Shown here in pieces: positions 1 to 5,796 of a stretch of 9,795 nt of DNA. Within the stretch, counting starts at the first letter, position 1. Each line of letters begins with the position of its first letter. This DNA comes from an uncultured Christensenella sp. GTDB lineage: Bacteria; Bacillota; Clostridia; Christensenellales; Borkfalkiaceae. Location of the stretch: contig CAJTVA010000050.1 of NCBI GenBank assembly GCA_910579585.1, positions 1 to 9,795 on the forward strand. Reading direction: 5' to 3'. The notes under the pieces were generated by a model. It saw only the letters and a program-made list of their open reading frames with translations. It was not told where the DNA came from and did not search any database. The position numbers and the translations under genes were made by a program.

Positions 1-931
1 AATTATTTAAAATTTCTGCGACTTCTTCGCATGTGTTGGCTTTAAACAGCCTTTCGCGGGTTTCCGCCGCGTTCGGGGTGCCTTTAAGGTAAAAGCCTAT
101 CATTTTGCGCATAAACACGCAGGCGAACCTTTCGCCGTAGATTTTGCGCGTTTTTTGCAGTTGCCCCCATACTATGCGCTTTTTATCGGGGATTTCGCGA
201 CCCGTAATTTCGGCGAATATCCAAGGTTTATACATAGCCCCACGCGCAACCATAATACCGTCGGCGCCCGTGTTTTCGTACAGTTTTTCGGCGTCTTTTT
301 TACAGAATACGCCGCCGTTTGCGATAACGGGGATATTTACGGCGCGTTTTGCCGCCGCAATTTCGGAAAAATCGACTTCGCCGGCGTAAACTTTATCGCG
401 CGTTCTGCCGTGAACGCTTATCATATCCGCGCCCGCGTCCTCGCAAAGCCGCGCGAATTGCCCCCCGCATATGCTTGAACTATCGAGCCCTATGCGGAAT
501 TTCACCGAAATGTATTTGCCGCTTTTTTTGCATTCTTTTATAATTTTTGCGGCAAGCGGGAAATCGCCTAAAAGCGCGCTTCCCTCTCCGTTTTTATAGA
601 TTTTCGGCACGGGGCAGCCCATGTTTATATCGATTAAGTCGAACGGGGCAAGCGCTTCGCTTTCGCAAGCTTTGCGCATATAATACGGGTCGTTGCCGAA
701 AATCTGGCAAGCCTTTATGCCGCCGTAACCGTTTGAAACAAACAAAAGCTCTTTGGTTTTTTCACTGCCGAAGCAAAGCCCTTTTGCGCTGACCATTTCG
801 GTAAACGTCAGCCCTGCGCCGAGATTGAAACACATATCTCTGAAAGGCGCGTTCGTATAGCCAGCAAGCGGCGCTAAAAAGACGTTGTTTTTGGTATGTA
901 ATTTTCCTATTTTAATCTTTTTTAACTGCAT
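1..931 (-). CDS. dusB: tRNA-dihydrouridine synthase, DusB-like (3' end cut by window edge)
   Basis: Flavoenzyme that reduces specific uridines in the tRNA D-loop region to dihydrouridine, using FMN and NADPH, in the cytoplasm. I translated 310 codons with no stop. The N-terminal TIM-barrel signature APLAGYTNAPFR is at residues 20-31. NMGCPVPK at 103-110 carries the likely catalytic Cys106. VKFRIG is at 143-148, HGRTR at 174-178, ANGGV (FMN phosphate site) at 204-208 and ARGAMYKPWIF at 229-239. DusB proteins are usually about 320 residues, so only the last few are missing. The ATG at 931-929 lies inside the end of the upstream mazG gene (20-base overlap) and has only a weak Shine-Dalgarno, suggesting translational coupling. 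One variation is ARGA where most relatives have GRGA. Family assignment is firm. The B subtype is inferred from overall motif likeness. Confidence 0.93.
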   Translation of the reverse strand, partial: MQLKKIKIGKLHTKNNVFLAPLAGYTNAPFRDMCFNLGAGLTFTEMVSAKGLCFGSEKTKELLFVSNGYGGIKACQIFGNDPYYMRKACESEALAPFDLIDINMGCPVPKIYKNGEGSALLGDFPLAAKIIKECKKSGKYISVKFRIGLDSSSICGGQFARLCEDAGADMISVHGRTRDKVYAGEVDFSEIAAAKRAVNIPVIANGGVFCKKDAEKLYENTGADGIMVARGAMYKPWIFAEITGREIPDKKRIVWGQLQKTRKIYGERFACVFMRKMIGFYLKGTPNAAETRERLFKANTCEEVAEILNN

Positions 932-2327
932 TTTTCGCCAGCATCCAATAATAATCCCAACGCGACGGGTCCATTTCTTCAATCTTTTCGCCGTTCTCTT
1001 TTGCAAGCCGCTCGAACTCGACGAAGCGCTTTGTGAACTTGTTCGTAGCGGCGTGAAGCGCAAGCTCGCAGTCGGCGCCCGCAAGGCGACAGACGTTGAC
1101 CGCCGAGAAAAGCACGTCGCCGGCCTCGTCGAAAATTGCGCCCTTATCCTCTTTTATGCAGGCTTCCAGAAGCTCGCCGACCTCTTCTTCCAATTTTTCC
1201 GAAGCAGACACGGGCGAAAGGAAATCCATTCCGCATTTAGCCGAGCGTTTGCCCACTTTCTGCGCACGCATACACGCGGGCATATTTTTCGGCACGGCAA
1301 GCACCGTATCCGAATAGTCGGTCTGCCCTTTTTCTTCGCGCTTGTTTTTATCCCAAACGCCCAAGGCTTCGGTTTCGGTTGCCGCCTTGTCTCCGCCGAA
1401 GATATGCGAGTGTCGGAAAATGAGCTTTTTGACAAGCCTTGTCAGCGCGTCGCCGCCCGTAAACTCGCCCCGCTCTTCCGCGATAACCGCGTGAAAAGCC
1501 GCCTGCAACAAAACGTCGCCCGTTTCCTCTTCCATTCCGTCGGTATCGCCGCGCTCGATTGCGTCAACAAGCTCGTACGCTTCTTCAATCATATTGCCCT
1601 TTATGCTTTCGGAGGTCTGCGCCCTGTCCCACGGGCAACCTCCGGGCGCGCGGAGGAGCTTTAGCATATGCTCTAAATCGGCAAAGTCAAAGCGGTCTTT
1701 TTTGAGAAACTCTCCCTCCTCTACCGCGACGGCGCAGGTTCCGTCGTAATTTTTCTGCCTGTCAATTTCGTAAATTTTAATCTTTTCGACCGTTTCGCCG
1801 CGAACGAAAAGGCAGTCGCTTTCCTCGCCGAAGATATAGGAAAGCCGCTCTTTGACCGTACCTGCGACGTACTCGCAGTCTATATCGTAGACGGTAGCGG
1901 CGCGGCAGGTTTTGAGATTTTCTATCGAATACGCCGAAACGGAAACAACCTCACTGCCCGTAAGACGTGAGGTATTGTATGCGTGCGAGGCCTTGGAAAC
2001 GCTATCCAGAACCTCGCAGTCTTTATGATTATTTAAGATGATTTTGCAAGCTTCGTCTTCCGAAACCGAGCCGTCTACGCAGTAGCAGACATCGCTTTTT
2101 TTAGCCGCGTCCAGAACGGCGGCGGCTAGATTTCGGTTGAGTTCGTCGTAGTTTCGGCTTCTTTTGAAGACTTCGTCGAGGGGCACGGTCTTGTACCCAG
2201 CCAGGCTGCCAAAACTTTCCGCGTCAGCCGTTCGCACCAGAATTTCGGTTGCATTGTCAAGCGCCTCCTTTGCTCTCAGCGTTAAGTCGCCTTTGCGTAT
2301 TCCCAAGCCTATCAGCGTTACTTTCAT
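912..2327 (-). CDS. mazG: YabN-type fusion: tetrapyrrole-methylase-like domain plus MazG nucleotide pyrophosphohydrolase
   Basis: MazG hydrolyses (d)NTPs to monophosphates and pyrophosphate, clearing aberrant nucleotides in the cytoplasm. The protein has 471 residues. Residues 1-205 resemble the SAM-dependent tetrapyrrole methylase fold, starting LIGLGIRKGDLT. Residues 215-465 are MazG. The first repeat contains GGCPWD (229-234), the metal-binding EEAYE (248-252) and ETGD (268-271). The second contains EEVGE (381-385) and EAGD (401-404), and the protein ends with the typical WDYYW (457-461). Both EExxE...ExxD metal sites are intact, so hydrolase activity is expected. The methylase part lacks a canonical GPGDP loop and is probably non-catalytic. 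The same fusion occurs in Bacillus subtilis YabN, in the same place after spoVT and yabM. The ATG is supported by an AGGCGG-like Shine-Dalgarno and a canonical N-terminus. It overlaps the flippase gene by 71 bases. Confidence 0.95.
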   Translation of the reverse strand: MKVTLIGLGIRKGDLTLRAKEALDNATEILVRTADAESFGSLAGYKTVPLDEVFKRSRNYDELNRNLAAAVLDAAKKSDVCYCVDGSVSEDEACKIILNNHKDCEVLDSVSKASHAYNTSRLTGSEVVSVSAYSIENLKTCRAATVYDIDCEYVAGTVKERLSYIFGEESDCLFVRGETVEKIKIYEIDRQKNYDGTCAVAVEEGEFLKKDRFDFADLEHMLKLLRAPGGCPWDRAQTSESIKGNMIEEAYELVDAIERGDTDGMEEETGDVLLQAAFHAVIAEERGEFTGGDALTRLVKKLIFRHSHIFGGDKAATETEALGVWDKNKREEKGQTDYSDTVLAVPKNMPACMRAQKVGKRSAKCGMDFLSPVSASEKLEEEVGELLEACIKEDKGAIFDEAGDVLFSAVNVCRLAGADCELALHAATNKFTKRFVEFERLAKENGEKIEEMDPSRWDYYWMLAKNAVKKD

Positions 2328-3648
2328 TTTTATTGCCGCCTTTACGATTTTTTACTCTTATAATATACCAGAAATTCATCAAAGTGGCAATTAAATTCGC
2401 GCAGTTTGCCGCCCAAGCCGCGCCCGCAATCGAAAGGGAAGTGAATTTTATGAGATACGCCGTCAGTCCGACCCGAAGCAGTGCGGTCGTCCACTGCGTT
2501 ACGGTGCTTTTGACGGGACTGCCGAGGGCTGTCAGGCACGCCGAAGAGGTCTGAACGAGCGACTGCGTGACCGACGAAACGGCGAGTATTCTTATAAGCG
2601 TGATTAAAAGCTCTTTCTCCGCCCCCTCTAAGGAGCCGAAAATAAGGCTTGTTGCGAGGGGCGCCAAAACAAACAGCCCCGCCGACGCAGGCACAGACAC
2701 CGCAAGGGTTATAAGAAGCGATTTATAGGCTTTTTTCTTCGCGCCCGATATATTTCCGCTTTCGGCGAGGGGGGAAATTTGCGGGATACTGGAAGCCGCA
2801 AGACCGTAGCACACCGATACGGGCAGGTTTATTATCGTGACGGCGCAACCCGAATATATTCCGTAGAGGGACGTTGCGTTATCCGCCATATCGCGTAAAA
2901 GGCGCACCGCGACTATGCTTTCAAGAAGCTGTGACACGGGCAATGCGATTGCCGTGAGCGTAAGGGGCACGGTGAAGCGCAAAATACTTTTCACGGGCAC
3001 GGAGGGGACGGTATAAAGGGGAAGCTTCGCGCGGCGTTTAAAATACCAGACCGCCGCTATGCCCGTAGAAAGAATTTCACTGACCGTCACCGCAAGAAGC
3101 GTCATAGCGACCGCGAGCGCGAGGTTGTCTTTGAACATATACGAAAGCGCGACGCCGAACCCGACTTTTATAAGCTGTTCCAAAATTTCGGTTGCGGCTG
3201 TGGGCAACATATTCCCGCGACCCTGAAAATAGCCGCGGACGACCGACAAAAGGGAAACGAAAAAGACCGACGGGCACAAAAGCTTACAGCACAGCGCGAT
3301 AGCGGGTTCGCCCTGAATTGCCGCGAGCGGACCCGACAAAAGATACATAACGAGGGTGCCGATAAGCCCAACTGCGCTGTAAAGACGGAAAGCCTGCTTC
3401 TCTGCTCCGACGCCTTTACCCGAAGAGATGAGGCGGGAGATTCCCGTCGGTATACCCGAGGCGGAAACCGTTAAAAGTATGCAGTAAAGAGGATACACCA
3501 TCTGATATATCCCCATTCCTTCTCCGCCGAGAATGTTCGTCAAAGGTATGCGGTAAATCGCGCCTAAAACTTTTGAAACGAACCCGCCGAGAGATATAAT
3601 CGCCGCCCCCGCAAGGAACGACTGCCCCGTTGCCCTTTTTTTAGTCAT
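2257..3648 (-). CDS. yabM: SpoVB/YabM-type MOP-superfamily flippase (polysaccharide/lipid-linked export)
   Basis: Polytopic membrane protein of the MOP superfamily (SpoVB/YabM/MurJ-like), which flips lipid-linked cell-wall or polysaccharide precursors across the membrane. SpoVB itself is needed for spore cortex formation. The 463 residues begin with a family-typical segment, FVSKVLGAIYRIPLTNILG (23-41), followed by GIYQMVYPLY (46-55). About 12 hydrophobic helices can be traced up to residue 431. Many relatives have 14 helices and over 500 residues, so this one looks shortened at the C-terminus. The last 23 residues (441-463) are polar and are read from DNA that also encodes the start of mazG. 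The start lies 8 bases after spoVT, with AAGGTG as Shine-Dalgarno overlapping the spoVT stop. Placement between spoVT and yabN matches yabM of Bacillus. The exact substrate cannot be told from sequence. Confidence 0.9.
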   Translation of the reverse strand: MTKKRATGQSFLAGAAIISLGGFVSKVLGAIYRIPLTNILGGEGMGIYQMVYPLYCILLTVSASGIPTGISRLISSGKGVGAEKQAFRLYSAVGLIGTLVMYLLSGPLAAIQGEPAIALCCKLLCPSVFFVSLLSVVRGYFQGRGNMLPTAATEILEQLIKVGFGVALSYMFKDNLALAVAMTLLAVTVSEILSTGIAAVWYFKRRAKLPLYTVPSVPVKSILRFTVPLTLTAIALPVSQLLESIVAVRLLRDMADNATSLYGIYSGCAVTIINLPVSVCYGLAASSIPQISPLAESGNISGAKKKAYKSLLITLAVSVPASAGLFVLAPLATSLIFGSLEGAEKELLITLIRILAVSSVTQSLVQTSSACLTALGSPVKSTVTQWTTALLRVGLTAYLIKFTSLSIAGAAWAANCANLIATLMNFWYIIRVKNRKGGNKNESNADRLGNTQRRLNAESKGGA

Positions 3649-3656
3649 TTGACACC

Positions 3657-4202
3657 TTATTCAAACTGACCGGCAAGTATATTGGCGGAAAGTTGCGCAA
3701 GTTTGCAAGCGGCGGGTTCTATTCTCGCGCCGCGCTCGCACGAAACAAGGGCAACCGCACCGAGGCAGTCGCCGTTGCAAACTATGGGCACTATCACTTG
3801 TGCCGTAACGTCGTTTTGCTGATTTGCGCATATGGGCACTACGTCGCCGCCGTCGACCGAGCTTGCGACATAGCTTTTTCTTTCGCGCATTATCTTTTCC
3901 ATATTATTAGAAAGGTTCTTACCGTCGAACTCGCGCTGACCGCGCCCCGACGCGTGCAGAACACCATCAGTATCACAGATAACCGCGATATGACCCGATA
4001 AATCGGATAAGGACTTCGCCGTTCCCTCAGAAAATTTTTCAAGCGAGGCTATGGGCGAATACTTCTTTAACATAAGTTCGTCTCTGTCGGTGAATATTTC
4101 CAACGGGTCACCGCTTTTAAGTCTTAATGTACTTCTTATTTCTTTGGGGATAACCACCCTCCCCAACTCGTCTATTCTTCTGACAATTCCTGTAGCTTTC
4201 AT
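3657..4202 (-). CDS. spoVT: Stage V sporulation protein T, AbrB-type transcription regulator
   Basis: Forespore transcription factor that modulates sigma-G-dependent genes during late sporulation and influences spore resistance and germination (known from Bacillus subtilis). At 181 residues it is close to the usual length of about 178. Residues 1-50 are an AbrB/SpoVT swapped-hairpin DNA-binding domain with the hallmark GIVRRIDELGRVVIPKEIR (5-23), then LRLKSGDPLEIF (26-37). Residues about 55-178 form the GAF-like domain that distinguishes SpoVT from plain AbrB. It includes HIAVICDTDGVLHASG (71-86) and a Cys-bearing IVCNGDCLGAVAL stretch (140-152). The ATG has a good AGGAG Shine-Dalgarno seven bases upstream. 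It is the first gene of a tight run with the flippase, mazG and dus genes, preceded by a terminator and a possible sigma-G promoter. Confidence 0.97.
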   Translation of the reverse strand: MKATGIVRRIDELGRVVIPKEIRSTLRLKSGDPLEIFTDRDELMLKKYSPIASLEKFSEGTAKSLSDLSGHIAVICDTDGVLHASGRGQREFDGKNLSNNMEKIMRERKSYVASSVDGGDVVPICANQQNDVTAQVIVPIVCNGDCLGAVALVSCERGARIEPAACKLAQLSANILAGQFE

Positions 4203-4237
4203 AAAACTCCTATTTCAGGCAAAAACTGCCGTAAAAG

Positions 4238-4266
4238 GAGTATGTGAAAGAGTTGAAAATATATAC
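4238..4266 (-). promoter_or_regulatory. Possible sigma-G promoter for spoVT
   Basis: Read on the minus strand, GTATA (4266-4262) is followed after 17 bases by CATACTC (4244-4238). The sigma-G consensus is roughly GHATR, then 17-18 bases, then CATNNTA, so the -35 fits fully and the -10 has one mismatch at its last base. Transcription would start roughly 25-30 bases before the spoVT start codon. SpoVT is a sigma-G target in Bacillus, which makes the match plausible. The -35 lies in the T-rich tail of the upstream terminator. This is a by-eye match to a short, loose consensus. Confidence 0.35.
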
Positions 4267-4270
4267 AAAA

Positions 4271-4300
4271 CGCCCGCCGAGCGGGAACGCTCGGCGGGCG
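4271..4300 (-). terminator. Intrinsic terminator after the CotF-like gene
   Basis: Perfect 12-bp inverted repeat CGCCCGCCGAGC (4271-4282) and GCTCGGCGGGCG (4289-4300) with a 6-base loop. On the minus strand it is followed by TTTTGTATATATTTT, an interrupted U-tract. It begins 14 bases past the stop of the 98-residue coat gene and separates that gene from spoVT. The plus-strand side has no T-run, so it points one way. Confidence 0.85.
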
Positions 4301-4313
4301 AAAAGTCGTAAAA

Positions 4314-4610
4314 CTATCCGTTTGCTTTTAAGCTGTTTTTCTGTTTTTTGAAAGTGCTTGCCGCCTCGGCAACCGTATTTTTGTTGGCGGGCTTGGGCTC
4401 GTAATAGCCGCGCGTGCTCATCTGCGTGAAAACCTGAAACTGGTTTTCGGCAACCCCCAAAAGGTTTTCCGAAAAATTCTTACGCATAGCTTTGGAATTG
4501 CCCTCGAATAGCGCGGTCGTGTACAGCGCCATAAGCTGTTTTTCGCACTCTAACATATCTTGAAGAGAGTCTCTTTCGTTCAACGTAACGTCGCTTTTTG
4601 TAAGTTTCAT
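4314..4610 (-). CDS. CotF-family spore coat protein (ferritin-like helical), 98 aa
   Basis: Small coat-F-domain protein, expected in the spore coat or on the forespore surface. The sequence fits the clostridial CotF pattern: an N-terminal LNERDSLQDMLECEKQLMALY helix region (residues 10-30), then a second helix (36-52), then QFQVFTQMSTRGYYEPKPA (57-75). The closing Q-x-x-F...M...G-(Y/W)-Y...K-x-A pattern is typical of the family. The tail (76-98) is Lys/Ala-rich and looks disordered. The ATG has a strong AAAGGAG Shine-Dalgarno. It follows a second, shorter CotF-like gene after a 148-base gap that holds a long inverted repeat, and ends at a strong terminator. No sporulation promoter could be placed with confidence. 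The family call rests on motif recall, not a search. Confidence 0.78.
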   Translation of the reverse strand: MKLTKSDVTLNERDSLQDMLECEKQLMALYTTALFEGNSKAMRKNFSENLLGVAENQFQVFTQMSTRGYYEPKPANKNTVAEAASTFKKQKNSLKANG

Positions 4611-4632
4611 ATTATACTCCTTTAAATAATCT

Positions 4633-4757
4633 TTTGAAAGCGTAGCTTTGCGAAATGCAAGGAAGATGCGGGTTTGCAGACGGGAGCGTACTTTGAGTAC
4701 GAGGCCGAAACAAAGCGCAAACCTGACGCAACGGTTCGCGATTAATACGCTTTCAAA
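4633..4757. repeat. 125-base nested inverted repeat between the two coat genes
   Basis: The ends are a perfect 12-bp inverted repeat, TTTGAAAGCGTA (4633-4644) and TACGCTTTCAAA (4746-4757). Nested inside are further matched arms: GCGAA/TTCGC (4650-4654, 4735-4739), TGCG/CGCA (4667-4670, 4727-4730) and GGTTTGC/GCAAACC (4671-4677, 4717-4723). The centre is a hairpin, CGTACT-TTG-AGTACG (4687-4701). All arms share nearly the same centre, so the whole stretch can fold as one long imperfect hairpin. The outer arm begins one base after the TAG of the 62-residue coat gene. There is no T-run on the minus-strand exit, so it is not a classical terminator. No flanking target duplication is obvious. It could be a palindromic mobile repeat (REP or MITE-like) or an intercistronic RNA element. 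Confidence 0.8.
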
Positions 4758-4758
4758 C

Positions 4759-4947
4759 CTAACCTCCTATTATTTTCAACAGCGCGTTGTAGCGCTGTTC
4801 GTGTTCGTCCGCGATTTTCGTCATACAATCGGCGAGTTCGACGTCGGTCAAGGTCTTGGAATACGCCCTCGCTTTTTTACAGATGAGCCCCTCCGCTGTT
4901 AAGACGTCGGAAATTATTTCCAGTTCTTTAGATGTAAGTTCCTGCAT
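4759..4947 (-). CDS. Small CotF/ferritin-like spore coat protein, 62 aa
   Basis: Short two-helix protein resembling the small clostridial coat-F-type proteins that often accompany a longer CotF gene. Visible features are an opening MQELTSKELEIISDVLTAE helix, then CKKARAYSKTLTDVEL, then a second helix MTKIADEHEQRYNALLKIIGG. The E...C-x-x-K...DxEL...I-A-x-E-H/E...L pattern is that of a ferritin-like helical pair. The reading frame is open upstream to an ATG at 4977. I chose 4947 because GGAGGT sits 7 bases before it and the family-like sequence begins there; the upstream ATG has no Shine-Dalgarno. It lies 51 bases after the HEAT-like gene, with its ribosome site inside a hairpin. Function in spore coat assembly is inferred from family likeness. 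Confidence 0.72.
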   Translation of the reverse strand: MQELTSKELEIISDVLTAEGLICKKARAYSKTLTDVELADCMTKIADEHEQRYNALLKIIGG

Positions 4948-4954
4948 AAAAAAT

Positions 4955-4987
4955 ACCTCCGCTCTGGTTTTTGCCACAAACGGAGGT
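4955..4987 (-). promoter_or_regulatory. Hairpin that covers the coat gene's ribosome-binding site; possible terminator
   Basis: On the minus strand ACCTCCG (4987-4981) pairs with CGGAGGT (4961-4955), a perfect 7-bp stem. An inner TGG/CCA stem closes a CAAAAA loop. The 3' arm is the Shine-Dalgarno of the 62-residue coat gene, and the run ATTTTTT follows directly before the start codon. It could act as a weak intrinsic terminator after the HEAT-like gene, as an RNA switch blocking translation of read-through transcripts, or both. A dedicated coat-gene promoter starting inside the loop would leave the site free. Confidence 0.55.
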
Positions 4988-4998
4988 TTTAATACGCT

Positions 4999-5796
4999 TT
5001 ATTGATTTTTATCGGGCATAATCAGCTTGAAGTACGGGTCGGAAGAAAAATCACGCTCTTTCGTGTACTCGCCGCCAAGCGCCTCGATAGCGAATTTCAG
5101 TTCCTGATACTCAACGAAGGTTATGCCGTCCTCGTCAATCTTGTCGAGTAGATACGGAAGCGCGCGTTCGTCGCCGTATGCGGCAAGATAGCTTGCGTGC
5201 ATAGGCACCTCGTCTGGGTCGGAACGGAAAGCCTTTATGAGAATATCGAAAATTTCTTCGTCCTTTTTCGTGGTGCGGGACATAATTTCGAGCATATACT
5301 CCCGCTCGGCACCCTTTTTATAGTTTTCTTTAACCGCGTTCGAAACGGCGTCGGCGTTCTCCTTTATGAAGTCCACGCACCTGTTTTTAATATCCTCGTC
5401 GTCGGTTGTGAGAAGCATTTGCATATACTTATCTGTCGCGGCGGGGTCTGCGCCTAAAAGGTTCATTGCGTACTCAATCTCTTCCTGCGTTCCGTCAAGA
5501 AGCGGCAGAAGCCCTTGCGTGAGCTTTCTGCCCTCAATCGCGCCGCAAAGAAATTCCGAAACGGGAACTCCGTTTTTAAGGTGGAGCTTCAGGCACTTTA
5601 TCAGTTCGCCGTCGGTCATACCGCCGTAAAATTCGCGCGGGGTTTTGCCCAGCGATTTTATGGGCGTATCCCCGAACTTTTTATAGAGCTCGGGAATTAT
5701 GTCTTCCCATTCCTCTTCCTTATATTTAGAAGAGTTTTTGGAGATGTATTCGGTCAGTTTTTCATCGAACATTCCGTCGAAATCGTATAATTTCAT
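4999..5796 (-). CDS. Uncharacterised acidic HEAT-repeat-like protein
   Basis: A 265-residue soluble, helix-rich, acidic protein with no signal peptide or membrane segment. I do not recognise a named family. Residues 203-242 read like a HEAT or PBS-lyase-type repeat: YLAAYGDERALPYLLDKI, an acidic turn, then a second helix ending AIEALGG. Residues 92-145 have similar helix-turn-helix spacing, including DPAATDKYMQMLL. The N-terminus (1-60) has no motif I know. The start ATG overlaps the stop of the TPR gene by 4 bases (ATGA), so it is probably translated by coupling within the hslO-TPR operon. Such proteins are usually binding scaffolds. A role linked to Hsp33 or the TPR partner is only suggested by position. 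Confidence 0.8.
   Translation of the reverse strand: MKLYDFDGMFDEKLTEYISKNSSKYKEEEWEDIIPELYKKFGDTPIKSLGKTPREFYGGMTDGELIKCLKLHLKNGVPVSEFLCGAIEGRKLTQGLLPLLDGTQEEIEYAMNLLGADPAATDKYMQMLLTTDDEDIKNRCVDFIKENADAVSNAVKENYKKGAEREYMLEIMSRTTKKDEEIFDILIKAFRSDPDEVPMHASYLAAYGDERALPYLLDKIDEDGITFVEYQELKFAIEALGGEYTKERDFSSDPYFKLIMPDKNQ

Noticed and set aside
155..792. Overlapping plus-strand frames in the first 800 bases, where no minus-strand gene with a stop is complete
   Set aside because: The minus strand here encodes an uninterrupted Dus protein with all family motifs; it lacks a stop only because the window ends. The plus frames are shadows.
885..1664. 259-codon open frame on the plus strand
   Set aside because: It is antisense to mazG, whose MazG motifs and family-typical start and end are intact. 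The plus-strand product has no recognisable motif and no convincing ribosome site, so it is a shadow of GC-rich codon use.
4948..4977. Ten extra N-terminal residues for the 62-residue coat protein from an upstream ATG
   Set aside because: No Shine-Dalgarno precedes that ATG. The added segment covers the GGAGGT ribosome site and hairpin, while the downstream ATG has ideal spacing to GGAGGT.
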